A DNA stretch of 64,000 bases from Brevibacterium aurantiacum (GCF_007558825.1 NZ_VLTK01000005.1:280755-344754), one strand, 5' to 3'. Positions 18,274 to 27,960 are shown, numbered from the stretch's first letter. Made by a program: numbers and translations. The notes: generated from the letters alone by a model not told the origin.

Positions 18274-19224
18274 ATGGCCGACGATTCAACGATTCGAGAC
18301 ATGTTCGGCATCGAAGCAGACATGCCGGTGCCCGTTCTCGACGACGACAGTGACCTGGTTCCGGACATCGATGAGAACTACCGGTTCGATCCGCAGGTCA
18401 CCCGAGCCGTCCTCGCCGGGTTCGCCCATGGCTCACGAGTGCTGGTCCAAGGCCTGCATGGGACGGGGAAGTCGACTCATATCGAGCAGATCGCGGCGCG
18501 TCTGAACTGGCCGCTCATGCGCGTCAACCTTGACGGACAGATATCGCGCGCCGACCTCGTGGGCAAGGATCAGGTCGTCATCGAAGACGGTCAGCCGCGC
18601 ACGGCCTTCGAAGAGGGAGTCATCCCCTATGCACTGACCCGGCCCATGGCTCTCGTCTTCGACGAATACGATGCGGGCCGACCTGAGGTCATGTTCATCA
18701 TCCAGCGCCTGCTCGAACGCGATGGGCGCTTCACCCTCACGGAGCAGAACCGAGTGATCCGCCCGCATCCGGACTTCCGCCTCTTCGCCACGGCCAACAC
18801 CGTCGGCCTGGGCAACATCAACGGTCTCTACCACGGAGTCAACCGACTCAATCAGGCCCAACTCGACCGCTGGAATATCATCGCCTCACTCGACTACCTC
18901 GACCCTGACGAGGAGTTCCTCGTCGTCACCGGACAGGTGCCCGAAGCCGCGGAAGCTGTCGGCACCGCTGGAGTGCGGATGATGATCGAGGTGGCGGCCC
19001 TGACACGGAGCGGATTCGCCGCGGGGGACGTCTCCGCACTGATGTCGCCGCGCACAGTCATCTCCTGGGCCCAGAACTCGGTGATCTTCGGCGACGTGGA
19101 ACTCGCCTTCAGATTCTCTTTCCTCAACCGCTGTGATCCCTCAGAGTACCCACTCGTCGCGGAATACTATCAACGCTGCTTCGGCGATGAGCTGCGTGTC
19201 AGCGATGTAGCTGCGGCAAGCTGA
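18274..19224 (+). CDS. CobS/MoxR-like AAA+ ATPase
   Basis: A 316-aa AAA+ ATPase resembling CobS, the ATPase subunit of aerobic cobaltochelatase. Walker A GLHGTGKST is at 60-68, Walker B ends in LVFDEYDAG, and the segment ATANTVGLGNINGLYHG is typical of CobS. The start at 18274 has GAAAGGAC upstream; a longer frame to 18163 overlaps the iclR gene. It joins the VWA gene by an overlapping stop/start (TGATG). No cobN is near, so the pair may serve as a metallochaperone or remodelling machine for another enzyme. Confidence 0.82.
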   Translation: MADDSTIRDMFGIEADMPVPVLDDDSDLVPDIDENYRFDPQVTRAVLAGFAHGSRVLVQGLHGTGKSTHIEQIAARLNWPLMRVNLDGQISRADLVGKDQVVIEDGQPRTAFEEGVIPYALTRPMALVFDEYDAGRPEVMFIIQRLLERDGRFTLTEQNRVIRPHPDFRLFATANTVGLGNINGLYHGVNRLNQAQLDRWNIIASLDYLDPDEEFLVVTGQVPEAAEAVGTAGVRMMIEVAALTRSGFAAGDVSALMSPRTVISWAQNSVIFGDVELAFRFSFLNRCDPSEYPLVAEYYQRCFGDELRVSDVAAAS

Positions 19225-20942
19225 TGACCGAGCTCGGATCGCTGTCGTCCGAGGGCCGCTCCCACCGCGAAGAGGCCATACTGGAGAAACGGATGGCCTC
19301 AGTATTCAGGGCGCTGAGTGGCGATCCCGGAGTCGATCTGTGGGCGCATCGCCCGGTCGACTTCCGAGGGACGTTGCCGATGAACGCCCCTCATCTCTAC
19401 CCGAATCCGCGCACGTCCGGTCTCGGTTCGCTGCGAGGAGCCACGGATGCGATGGCCATGCGTCGTAGGTTCAGCGACCTGGAGGTGCACCGGGCACTGC
19501 TGCCCGATGCCAGAGAGGAACGTCTCTTAGTCGAAATCCTCGAACAGTGTCGGTGCGAGTCCTTGGCGGTGCAGTCGGGAGTCCGGGCAAATCTGTCGCT
19601 GCGCCATGCCGACTGGCGAAGTGAGTACTTGCGCAGCCGACTCCATGAGACCCATCTGGGTATGCTGCTGTTCACCGTCATCCTCATCACTCGGGCCGCC
19701 CTGACTCGCGAGCCGATCACACCTGTCGAGTCCGACCTCATCGAAGAGGCCCGATTCGAGCTCTCGGCTGATCTTGGTCCGTTTCTGCCATCTTTGAAAG
19801 CGACACGCCACGACCAGCATGCCTTCGCCGAGGTGGCCCGTGACCTGGCCCGCACGATCGCCGGTCGGATCATCGCCCTCGAAGATCGGGAGAGCACACT
19901 GACCGGAGCGCGCGAACGTCGAGCGAAGGTGAACCTGCCCCTCGTCTTCGACGTCAGTGAGGAGCTGTTCGCCCCTGCCCCGGATTCGACCGGCGGTCGC
20001 CTTCATGTCGCTCACGGGTATCGCATCTGGGACACGAGCTTCGACAGGACATCCCACATCACCGATCTGGTCAGGGCAGAGAGTCTGCGCAGCGGTCGTC
20101 GCACGATCGCGGAGGAGGCTGCCCGGCTCGCGGTGCCGCTGACTCCCGTCGTCACCCGCCTGCACAGTGTCATCGACGATGTCACAGATGTCCACGAGGC
20201 AGTCGATGCCGACGAAGGCATCCTGGATTCCTCACGGCTGACCCGGCTGCTGACCTCTCCCGGAGACCCCCGTGTGTTCCGCGGACGCTCTCAACGGCCC
20301 GAGACAGACTGCGCCGTGACCTTCCTGCTCGACCTCTCGGGGTCGATGAAACCGCATACGGCGCGGCTCGGTGCGCTCCTCGATGTCATCGTCACCGCCC
20401 TCGACCGGCTGGACGTAAGCACGGAGATCCTCGGATTCACCACGAATGCGTGGAGCGGCGGCCGCCTGCGACGCGACTGGAAGAAGGCGGGATCTCCCGC
20501 CGATCCCGGCCGTCTCAACGAGGTTCATCACATTGTGCTCAAGGCAGCACATTCCTCATGGCGCCGCTCACGGACCCACCTGGGTGGGATCCTCAAAACC
20601 TCGTTATTCCGCGAAGGAATCGATCCCGAGGGCCTGCGGTGGGCCGTCGACCGACTGCGCAGCCAGCAGGCTGCGAAGTCCGCTGTGGTCGTCATCAGCG
20701 ACGGGTTGCCTGCCGATTCGGCCACCGGAGAGGCCAACGACGAGCACTTCCTGGCCCGGGACCTCGAGGCGACAGTGGCCCGTCTTCGTCGAGCCGGTGA
20801 TATCGGAGTCATCGGACTCGGCGTCGGCACGGATCCGAGTCTTTTCTATCCCGTGGGCGTCGAAGTTGACGCCGAGGATGTGGGGAATGCCGCATCAGTA
20901 CGTGCAATCGTTGACGCCCTCCGCGCAGTTCTCAGACGCTGA
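19224..20942 (+). CDS. CobT-like protein with C-terminal VWA domain
   Basis: A 572-aa protein whose C-terminal third matches CobT. The MIDAS motif DLSGS is at 370-374, followed by EILGFTTNAWSGG, the PGRLNEVHHI segment and VVISDGLPAD. The N-terminal part is helical and acidic-basic, without a recognisable catalytic motif. It overlaps the CobS-like gene by one base, so they are translated together. CobS/CobT-type AAA+/VWA pairs insert metals or activate enzymes. Its target here is unknown; Xsc or another enzyme of the locus is only a guess. Confidence 0.8.
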   Translation: MTELGSLSSEGRSHREEAILEKRMASVFRALSGDPGVDLWAHRPVDFRGTLPMNAPHLYPNPRTSGLGSLRGATDAMAMRRRFSDLEVHRALLPDAREERLLVEILEQCRCESLAVQSGVRANLSLRHADWRSEYLRSRLHETHLGMLLFTVILITRAALTREPITPVESDLIEEARFELSADLGPFLPSLKATRHDQHAFAEVARDLARTIAGRIIALEDRESTLTGARERRAKVNLPLVFDVSEELFAPAPDSTGGRLHVAHGYRIWDTSFDRTSHITDLVRAESLRSGRRTIAEEAARLAVPLTPVVTRLHSVIDDVTDVHEAVDADEGILDSSRLTRLLTSPGDPRVFRGRSQRPETDCAVTFLLDLSGSMKPHTARLGALLDVIVTALDRLDVSTEILGFTTNAWSGGRLRRDWKKAGSPADPGRLNEVHHIVLKAAHSSWRRSRTHLGGILKTSLFREGIDPEGLRWAVDRLRSQQAAKSAVVVISDGLPADSATGEANDEHFLARDLEATVARLRRAGDIGVIGLGVGTDPSLFYPVGVEVDAEDVGNAASVRAIVDALRAVLRR

Positions 20943-21014
20943 GCGTTGACGCTTCAGTCGGTGAGACCCCGACTGCTGCACATGACGATGATCGGCTCCA
21001 GTGCACACATCGAT

Positions 21015-21047
21015 GATCGGCCCGCTGCCGTGAACAGCGGGCCGATC
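21015..21047. terminator. Bidirectional terminator between the CobT-like gene and the APC permease gene
   Basis: A perfect 13-bp stem, GATCGGCCCGCTG with its complement and a 7-nt loop, lies between two convergent genes. Flanking CGATGA/TCATCG can extend the pairing. Confidence 0.7.
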
Positions 21048-21069
21048 TCATCGCGTGGGAATTTTCCCC

Positions 21070-22650
21070 CTATGCGATTCCGTTCTCCGTTGTCAGCGCC
21101 CCATGGCGACGCATCACGGCGCGCTCGCTGAAGCGGGTGACAGATGGACGGTCGTCACCGAGGACGAGGCGATCGACTTGGTGATCGGTGAGCTTCCTGT
21201 TGTGGCGAATGCGTGAGAGGAAGAAGACGATGCCGATGGCGATCCACACAGCCAGGGCGATGAGCGATTCCTTGCCCAGCGCACCTGGAGAGCCTGGAAC
21301 GAGCAGAAGGAGCATGAAGATGAACGCAATCACCGCGCCCACACCGGACAGAACCTTCTTCGTCGTCGAGTACATGCCCGGCAGAGCCTCGGGGTCCTGC
21401 GCTTCGCGGGTGGGCCGGAAGATCCTGAAGGCGCACAGGCAGGTGTAGAGGTAGGCGATGGTGACACCGATCGAGGACATGTCGACGACCCAGGTCAGTG
21501 CCGCACGTCCGAACCACGGGCTGATGAGGCAGACGAGCAGCACGGCGATGATGCCGACATGTGGGGTCTTGTGCTTCGAGTGCAGTCGGGCAAATACTGG
21601 TGGAATCATCTGGGCTCTGCCCATGGCCAGCAGGATTCGACTTGCTGAGACGTAGAAGCCGTTGAGACCCGTGCTCACGCCCATGGTGATCGCAATAGCG
21701 AGGAGGAGGAGCCCCGAGCCGCCGATGACGCCGGTGACCGCATCGGCCGTGCCCCATGCGGATCCAGAACTCGCAAGTGCCTGCCACGGTTCGGCCATCG
21801 ACACCGCCACGATCATCGCCATATAGAGAGCGGCGGCGCTGACGATCGCTAGGACGATGAGGCGCAGAGCTTTGGCAGGGGAGAAGTCGAACTCCTCGGC
21901 AGCCTGTGGGACGTTGTCGAAGCCGATGAAAGCCCAGGGGGCGATGGCGACGATCGCAATGATGGCAGCTATCGGGTTGACTCCGTCTGGCAGAGCCGGT
22001 GACATATTGCCGAAGTGCGTCGTCGGGCTGGCGATGACCGAGATGATGATCGCCGCGACCGCGATGATCATGATTACGCAGGCCCAGAATTGGATCCGGC
22101 CCGACAGAGCGGTACCGCGGATGTTGAGGATTGCGAAGACGACGAGCGCTGTGATGGAGATGAGGATCTCCGGAAGATAGACGTCCCAGCCTGCCACGGT
22201 GTAGAGATAGCCCTGTTCGATGACCGAAGGCATGATCTTGCGGAACAACAGTGCCAGCGCCGAAGCGTTGAGCGCGACGATGCAGACGTAGCCGAGTGTG
22301 AGGAACCACCCGGCGAAGAACGCATGGACACGTCCATAGCCGATGAGGGCATAGGCCAGTTCGCCTCCGGAGACAGGGAAGGTGCGGATGAGGAATCCGT
22401 AGCTGACGGCGATGATGAGCATCAGCCCCGCGCCGATGGAGAATCCGAGCAGGGTTCCCAATGGGCCTCCCATCGCCAACCAGTCGGTCGGGAGGATGAA
22501 GGCACCCCAGCCGACTGCGGAGCCGAGCGCGATGGCGAAGACCCAACGCGGTTTGAGCGTCTTCGCCATTCTCTCGGGTTGCTCGCCGTCACCGGGACCA
22601 GACGGTGTTGTCGTGATGTTCGGACTGGGGTTCTCTATTGATTTCGACAT
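21070..22650 (-). CDS. APC family amino acid permease (candidate taurine permease)
   Basis: A 526-aa permease with about 12 membrane helices. The first helix carries GSAVGWGAFILPTDWL, an APC-type substrate-binding loop, and GGELAYALIGYGRVHAFFAGW follows in helix 3. The start at 22650 is preceded by AGTTAGGTG. It lies 51 bp after pta in a minus-strand run tauR-tpa-pta-permease, so import of taurine or a related amino sulfonate is inferred from context. Sequence alone would allow ethanolamine or other amino compounds. Confidence 0.82.
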   Translation of the reverse strand: MSKSIENPSPNITTTPSGPGDGEQPERMAKTLKPRWVFAIALGSAVGWGAFILPTDWLAMGGPLGTLLGFSIGAGLMLIIAVSYGFLIRTFPVSGGELAYALIGYGRVHAFFAGWFLTLGYVCIVALNASALALLFRKIMPSVIEQGYLYTVAGWDVYLPEILISITALVVFAILNIRGTALSGRIQFWACVIMIIAVAAIIISVIASPTTHFGNMSPALPDGVNPIAAIIAIVAIAPWAFIGFDNVPQAAEEFDFSPAKALRLIVLAIVSAAALYMAMIVAVSMAEPWQALASSGSAWGTADAVTGVIGGSGLLLLAIAITMGVSTGLNGFYVSASRILLAMGRAQMIPPVFARLHSKHKTPHVGIIAVLLVCLISPWFGRAALTWVVDMSSIGVTIAYLYTCLCAFRIFRPTREAQDPEALPGMYSTTKKVLSGVGAVIAFIFMLLLLVPGSPGALGKESLIALAVWIAIGIVFFLSRIRHNRKLTDHQVDRLVLGDDRPSVTRFSERAVMRRHGALTTENGIA

Positions 22651-22701
22651 GGCACCTAACTTTCGTCACTACTCTGTGAACGTGGGTTCCGTGGTGGGTT
22701 C

Positions 22702-23787
22702 TCAGCCCGGTGGCTGAGTCGCTGCGGCCGGGGTGAGTGCCTGCAGGCACGTGATGAGGCCGACATTGACGACGTCGGACACGCTCGCCCCGCGGGAGAG
22801 GTCGTTGATCGGAGCCGCCAGACCTTGAAGCAGCGGCCCGAAGGCGTGCGCCCCGGCGAGGCGCTCGGCGATCTTGTAACCGATGTTGCCGGCGGCCAGA
22901 TTCGGGAAGACAAGCACGTTTGCATGTCCCGCGACCAAGGAGTCCGGAGCCTTCGACTTCGCCACCGATTCGACGATCGCTGCATCGAACTGCAGTTCGC
23001 CATCAACATCGAGTTCGGGACATGTGCTGCGGATCCGCTGTGTGGCCAGACGGACTCTGTCGATGTCGGTGTGTTGGGCAGAGCCGGCCGTGGAGAAGGA
23101 GAGCATCGCCACAGAGGGTGAGGCTCCGGTGATCGCGGCGAAGGTTCGAGCGGTGGCGACGGCGATCGCGGCGAGCTGTTCGTCATCGGGCACGGGAATG
23201 ACGGCACAGTCGCCGAACCCCAGATACCGTCCATCGGCCAGCTTCATGAGGAATGACGAACTGAGCACAGTCGAATCCGCAGCGAGCCCGACTATGGCCA
23301 GCCCGGCCCTGATGACTTCGGCGGTCGGACGATCCGCGCCGGCGACAGCCGCGTCGGCAGCACCCTCTGCGACCGCAGCGGCCGCGAGGAACACGGGGTC
23401 GTGCAGCCACTTTTCGGTCAGATCGCGGTGTTTGCTCGCCGCACTGCGCCGAATCCGAGCTCCAGGGGCTCCGGCCGCAAGATCTGCGGGATCGTCCACC
23501 CTCCACTCGTCGACTCTCGCGACGCCGAGCCTTTCTCCGCGACGCAGAACGTCGTCCCGGTCGCCGATGAGCACGGGCCGCAGCCCCGCCTCGGCGAGGA
23601 CACCGGCAGCACGGAGAATGCGGTCATCGTGGGATTCCGCGAGAACCACTGTCGGGCGGGTTCCGTTTTCGCACAGACCGAGCACCCGCTCGAGCAGCAT
23701 GGGGTCGATCGCGACCTCATCCGGGTCGGGTTCGGGAAGTGCCGTGACGGGGTCCGTTCGACTGCGTGCTGCCGGTGTCTTCAACAT
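22702..23787 (-). CDS. pta: Phosphate acetyltransferase (PTA/PTB family)
   Basis: A single-domain phosphate acetyltransferase of 361 aa that would convert the acetyl phosphate made by Xsc into acetyl-CoA. The substrate-binding and active-site region reads VLVFPNLAAGNIGYKIAERL with the later GPLLQGLAAPINDLSRG and D-V-V-N-V segments typical of Pta. The ATG at 23787 has GAGGATC upstream and starts 10 bp after the aminotransferase stop; a longer frame into that gene is not supported. No acetate kinase gene is seen nearby, which suits flux toward acetyl-CoA. Confidence 0.88.
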   Translation of the reverse strand: MLKTPAARSRTDPVTALPEPDPDEVAIDPMLLERVLGLCENGTRPTVVLAESHDDRILRAAGVLAEAGLRPVLIGDRDDVLRRGERLGVARVDEWRVDDPADLAAGAPGARIRRSAASKHRDLTEKWLHDPVFLAAAAVAEGAADAAVAGADRPTAEVIRAGLAIVGLAADSTVLSSSFLMKLADGRYLGFGDCAVIPVPDDEQLAAIAVATARTFAAITGASPSVAMLSFSTAGSAQHTDIDRVRLATQRIRSTCPELDVDGELQFDAAIVESVAKSKAPDSLVAGHANVLVFPNLAAGNIGYKIAERLAGAHAFGPLLQGLAAPINDLSRGASVSDVVNVGLITCLQALTPAAATQPPG

Positions 23788-23797
23788 GGTGCGATCC

Positions 23798-25189
23798 TCA
23801 GACTGCCGCAGACAGCGCCGAGACGCCGACGCGCTTGTCGACGGCTCCCATGACGTGATCGACCTTGTCGAGCAGGTCGTCGAGAACGGCCTGGTCGGCA
23901 ACCAGCGGCGGTGAGAGGACGAGCATCGTCGCACCGCGATTGTCCGGGCGGGTGATGAGACCAACTTCCTTCATCGCCTTCGGGATCACCTCGGTGAGCA
24001 CCGACTGGGCGGCTTCGGGACTCAGTTCGGTTCCCGTGTCGCGGTCGGCCATCATTTCGATGGCGTAGAAGAACCCGGCGCCGCGGTATTCCTTGATGCA
24101 TCGATAGGAGTCGGTGATCCGATCGAGCCCGTTCTGGAAATAGGGTTCGAGGCTGCGGACATTGCCCGGCACGTTCTCATCGGCGAGAGCCGTGAGGTTT
24201 GCTGTCGCGACCGCAGTCGCGACGGGATGGCCGCCCCAGGTGGCACCATGGGTGAACGCCCCGGCAGCGGGGGAGTCGAGCAGCGCTTCGGCCAGCGGTT
24301 TGCGGATGATGACCCCACCGAGGGGCAGGTAGCCCGAGGTGGATCCCTTGGCGAAGGTGATGAGATCGGGGACGACATCGAACTTGATCGACCCGAACCA
24401 TTCGCCGAGGCGTCCGAAGCCGGTGATCACTTCGTCTGCGACGAGGAGGATTCCGTGTTCGTCACAGATCTTCCGCAGCTCCTGCCAGTAGCCGGCCGGT
24501 GGGACGAGGGCACCGCGCGAGTTCTGAACAGGTTCGGCGAACAGAGCTGCGAAGGTGTCGCCACCTTCGCGTTCGATGAGTTCCCTGATGGCCTGGATTG
24601 AGGGCAGATCAGCAGCGGTGCCTCCTGCCGGGACTTCTTCGCCGAGCGTGTTGGGTACATGGAAGACTCCCGGCATGAGGTCGCCGAAGGGCTCCTTGTA
24701 CGCCGGGATGCCGGTGACTGCGAGAGCACCGAGAGTGGTGCCGTGGTAGGCCATGTTGCGGGCGATGATCTTCGTGCGTTCGGGCTGTCCCTGGGAGCGG
24801 TGGTACTGGCGGGCGAACTTGACGGCCGATTCCACGGCTTCCGACCCGGAGTTCACGAAGAACACCGTGTCGAGGTCGCCGGGGGCATGGCTGGCGATGA
24901 GAGTTGCGGCATCCACGGCCGCCGGGTGGGCTGAGCCCCAGTTTGTCCAGTACGCCAGCTTGCTCATCTGCTCGTAGGCGGCTTGGGGGATGTCCTGGCG
25001 TCCGTGGCCGATGTTCACGCAGAACAGTCCGGCCAGCCCATCGAGGTACTGATCGCCTCGTTCGTCGGTGAGATAACTCCCGTTGCCCTCGACGATGATC
25101 GGAAGACTTTCGTCATTCCACACCTTCCCAGTGGTGAAGTGGGGGAAAAGATGCTGCTGGGCACGATTTGCATAGTCCGAGATCGTCAC
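23798..25189 (-). CDS. tpa: Class III aminotransferase, probable taurine--pyruvate aminotransferase
   Basis: A PLP-dependent class III (omega) aminotransferase of 463 aa. The cofactor aspartate is in LLVADEVITGFGR and the Schiff-base lysine in ITFAKGSTSGYLPLGG; SGSEAVESAVKFARQYH and the YHGTTLGALAVTG segment are also standard. The neighbouring xsc, pta, APC permease and MocR regulator point to taurine as amino donor and sulfoacetaldehyde as product. Sequence features alone would also fit other omega-amino acid transaminases, so the substrate is inference. Confidence 0.83.
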   Translation of the reverse strand: MTISDYANRAQQHLFPHFTTGKVWNDESLPIIVEGNGSYLTDERGDQYLDGLAGLFCVNIGHGRQDIPQAAYEQMSKLAYWTNWGSAHPAAVDAATLIASHAPGDLDTVFFVNSGSEAVESAVKFARQYHRSQGQPERTKIIARNMAYHGTTLGALAVTGIPAYKEPFGDLMPGVFHVPNTLGEEVPAGGTAADLPSIQAIRELIEREGGDTFAALFAEPVQNSRGALVPPAGYWQELRKICDEHGILLVADEVITGFGRLGEWFGSIKFDVVPDLITFAKGSTSGYLPLGGVIIRKPLAEALLDSPAAGAFTHGATWGGHPVATAVATANLTALADENVPGNVRSLEPYFQNGLDRITDSYRCIKEYRGAGFFYAIEMMADRDTGTELSPEAAQSVLTEVIPKAMKEVGLITRPDNRGATMLVLSPPLVADQAVLDDLLDKVDHVMGAVDKRVGVSALSAAV

Positions 25190-25295
25190 GCGAACCCTCC
25201 ATTCTCACTTTCGGGTCGGGTACGTCGAGGCGTCCCGACTCCGGCACTCCGTCTTTGGTGTGCTTGTCATCACTCTCTCGGCAATCTGGCTCCCA

Positions 25296-25332
25296 TTGAA
25301 GTCCCAGTCCGTTGCGAGTTCTTTGGTACCAG
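25296..25332 (-). promoter_or_regulatory. Candidate TauR-type direct repeats upstream of tpa
   Basis: On the minus strand CTGGTACCAAAG (25332-25321) and CTGGGACTTCAA (25307-25296) share CTGG and start 25 bp apart. They lie between the MocR gene and tpa. As I recall, TauR boxes in other bacteria have the form CTGGACYTAA. Confidence 0.35.
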
Positions 25333-25345
25333 AAGGTTCGAGCAT

Positions 25346-26854
25346 TCAGTCGTGGTCGAGGAGGGAAGCGATGGCCTCGCTGAGGAGAAGGACTCCGGGC
25401 TCGATGGAGTCGAGGTCGATGGCGGCGAAACCGAGGCGGAAGAAGTTGAGATTGTCCTCGGGTGAGAGGAAGAAGGGATCTCCGGGTTCGATGACGACGC
25501 CTCGGCGCAGACATTCTTCAGCCAGTTCGCGGCAGTTGAGCTGCGGCGGTGCCTGGATCCACACGCTGACGCCTCCGGCGGGGAACGGCACGGCCCAAGG
25601 CAGATGCTCCTCGAGCGCGCTGGTCAGTGTTTCCCATTTCTTCCGCAGCTGGGTTCGTCGGCGTGAGATCGTGCGATGGAACTGTCCGGAATCGATGAGC
25701 AGCGCCATGGCTCGCTGGGTATGGCCCGGGACGTGGCGGATGGAATAGCGCCGATGGGTCCGCATACGTTCGATGAGCTCCGGCTCCGCAACGATGTAGC
25801 CCAGCCGGAGCCCGGGAGCGAGGAACTTACTGAAGGATCCTAGGTAGATGACGTGGTCGGAATGGGGGAGCGCCTTGAGCGCAGGGGTGGGTTTGCCCCT
25901 GTACCGGAACTCGGAGTCGTAATCGTCTTCGATGATGAGTGAGTTGGTCTCGCGCATGCGTGTCAGCAGCTGCAGTCTGCGTGATGGATCGAGCGTGACA
26001 TTGGTGGGGCTGTGATGGCTGGGAGTGACGTAGACGATGTCGAGCGGTTTCCAGGGCGGAACCATTCCCTGAGCGTCGACTGACAGGGGGACCAGTTGGC
26101 CGCCGACGCGGGTGAAGGCGTGTTTGGCATCGACGTAGCCTGGGTCCTCGACGCCGACGGTGGTGTCGGGGCCGACGAGCAGTTGGGCCAGAAGGTCGAG
26201 TCCCTGTTGGGATCCCGCGGTGATGAGCACATTCTCGGGGCTGACATGGATGCCGCGGCTCGGCAGCACGCGATGGCACAGCAGTTCTGTAAGCAGCGGG
26301 TCGTCCTCATCGATGGCATCGCGGACTGAGAACGGCAGGTGCTCGGGATCCATAGCAGTGCGTAGGGCTCGGGCCCAGGCAAGCCTGGGGAATTCATCCG
26401 GATCGACCTGGCCGGCGACGAATGGGTAGGGGTAGGACTGCCAGTTCTTCGTCTTGGTGATCTCCGGAAGATTCCTATCCGGAATCGCACGGATCTTGGA
26501 CTCCCAATCGATGGACCCATCGGAGAGTCGAGCCCTGTCGAGCTTCTTCGATCCGTTGTTGAGCAGGGTGGTGTTGATGAAATGTCCACTGCGAGGGCGA
26601 GCCTCGATGAGGCCGGTGGCGACGAGCTCTTGGATTGCGGCATTGACCGTATTGCGTGAGAGCCCGAGTTCGTGAGACAAGGCGCGAGATGAAGGGAGGG
26701 CGACATCCGGGTTGAGCACACCGGAGAGAATCTGATGCTCAAGCGCCCGACGCAACTGGCGGTAGAGCGGCTCATCCGACTCCAACGAGATCTCGATCGG
26801 AGATAGGGCTGGTGGGCTGTGCGCAGAGTCTGGAAGCTCGTCGTAGGTTGTCAT
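25346..26854 (-). CDS. MocR/TauR-type GntR regulator with aminotransferase domain
   Basis: A 502-aa MocR-family regulator. A GntR winged helix fills about residues 30-105 (LYRQLRRALEHQIL, LPSSRALSHELGLSRNTVNAAIQEL), and a fold-type I aminotransferase domain follows with the PLP lysine in GSFSKFLAPGLRLGY. MocR proteins sense an amine through PLP; TauR activates taurine genes in other bacteria. Position beside tpa, pta and a permease supports that role here. The gene follows the Usp gene by 12 bp on the same strand. Confidence 0.87.
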   Translation of the reverse strand: MTTYDELPDSAHSPPALSPIEISLESDEPLYRQLRRALEHQILSGVLNPDVALPSSRALSHELGLSRNTVNAAIQELVATGLIEARPRSGHFINTTLLNNGSKKLDRARLSDGSIDWESKIRAIPDRNLPEITKTKNWQSYPYPFVAGQVDPDEFPRLAWARALRTAMDPEHLPFSVRDAIDEDDPLLTELLCHRVLPSRGIHVSPENVLITAGSQQGLDLLAQLLVGPDTTVGVEDPGYVDAKHAFTRVGGQLVPLSVDAQGMVPPWKPLDIVYVTPSHHSPTNVTLDPSRRLQLLTRMRETNSLIIEDDYDSEFRYRGKPTPALKALPHSDHVIYLGSFSKFLAPGLRLGYIVAEPELIERMRTHRRYSIRHVPGHTQRAMALLIDSGQFHRTISRRRTQLRKKWETLTSALEEHLPWAVPFPAGGVSVWIQAPPQLNCRELAEECLRRGVVIEPGDPFFLSPEDNLNFFRLGFAAIDLDSIEPGVLLLSEAIASLLDHD

Positions 26855-26866
26855 GTCTGCAGCAAC

Positions 26867-27763
26867 TCAGATGGAGATTCCATTGTCTGAGATGAAATCG
26901 GCCGCGTGATACCGGGGCACCACGACCATCGGAACCGGCAGACTCCGAAGCATCTTATTGGCTGTCGTTCCCATGAAGATCGAGCGGTTCTTGGCCAATC
27001 TGCTCGAACCGATGAGGACGATCTCGCCATCATCCCAGGTCAATTTCTCGATGGCCGACTCGATGGATCGGCCAAGCGCGACATCGACCATGACTTCCGT
27101 GGCGTCTTCGACGGACTGGGAAGCTCGCAGGAGCAGCTTCTTCGCATGGTCGCGGGCAGCGTCGGTCCTCTCTACGTCCTCGGTGCGGGAGTCCAGAGCG
27201 ATGAGAGATATCAACCGCAGGGGTACGTCATGGAGCACTGAGGACTGGGTCGCGACGTTGAGTGCCACCTCGGCGCCGGGGCGCATGCCAAGAGCACAGC
27301 TCAGACGCGTCAGACGGCTGGGCGGCAGATAGCCCGAGGGAGCCAAAGCGACCGGAACGGGAGAAGAATGGAGGAGCGCGTTGGCCACCGACCCGATGGT
27401 GAAGCGTCTCAACGGGCCGTGGCTTGCCGCGCCGACGATGATGAGGTCGCAGGGACATGACGTGGCTTTGTCGATCAGACCCGCAGCCATGGAATCAGCG
27501 AAATGGACACTTGTCGTGGACCGGATGGTCTTCGGGACGAGATCGTGCGTTTTGGCCATCCATTGCTCAGCCTCTTCGAGGCAGAGTTTCTGATACTCGC
27601 GTTCCGGTTTCGACCCGGCCTGTTCAGGCGGGACACCACGGAGTACGTGGACCAAGTCGAGTTCGACCCGGTGGGACGACAGCGTGGTTTGGGCAAGCGC
27701 GAGGGCGAGCGACACGGCGTCGCGCCCACGATTGTCCATGGTGATGCCGACGACGTATCTCAT
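26867..27763 (-). CDS. Universal stress protein, tandem UspA domains
   Basis: A 298-aa protein with two Usp domains in tandem. The first carries the nucleotide-binding signature as IVGAASHGPLRRFTIGSVAN and the second a looser form with LIGSSRLAKNRSIFMGTTANKM. The ATG at 27763 follows AAGGAGAC; the frame continues further upstream without support. It is the first gene of a minus-strand run into the MocR gene. Its tie to taurine use may be regulatory or incidental. Confidence 0.86.
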   Translation of the reverse strand: MRYVVGITMDNRGRDAVSLALALAQTTLSSHRVELDLVHVLRGVPPEQAGSKPEREYQKLCLEEAEQWMAKTHDLVPKTIRSTTSVHFADSMAAGLIDKATSCPCDLIIVGAASHGPLRRFTIGSVANALLHSSPVPVALAPSGYLPPSRLTRLSCALGMRPGAEVALNVATQSSVLHDVPLRLISLIALDSRTEDVERTDAARDHAKKLLLRASQSVEDATEVMVDVALGRSIESAIEKLTWDDGEIVLIGSSRLAKNRSIFMGTTANKMLRSLPVPMVVVPRYHAADFISDNGISI

Positions 27764-27960
27764 ACAGTCTCCTTCGACCTGAATCGTTCCGCCTCTGGCG
27801 TAGCAGTTCTGTTGACTATATGACAGACGAACGAAGGCGAACAAAGGGTGCTTGGCTTACGGGACTGCCGCTGTTCGAGATCTCGGAAAATGTCGGAATT
27901 TCCAGCATTCCGTTCTGTTTCCAGCCGATTCGAGGTAATGCTGGGGCACACTCAATCTGC

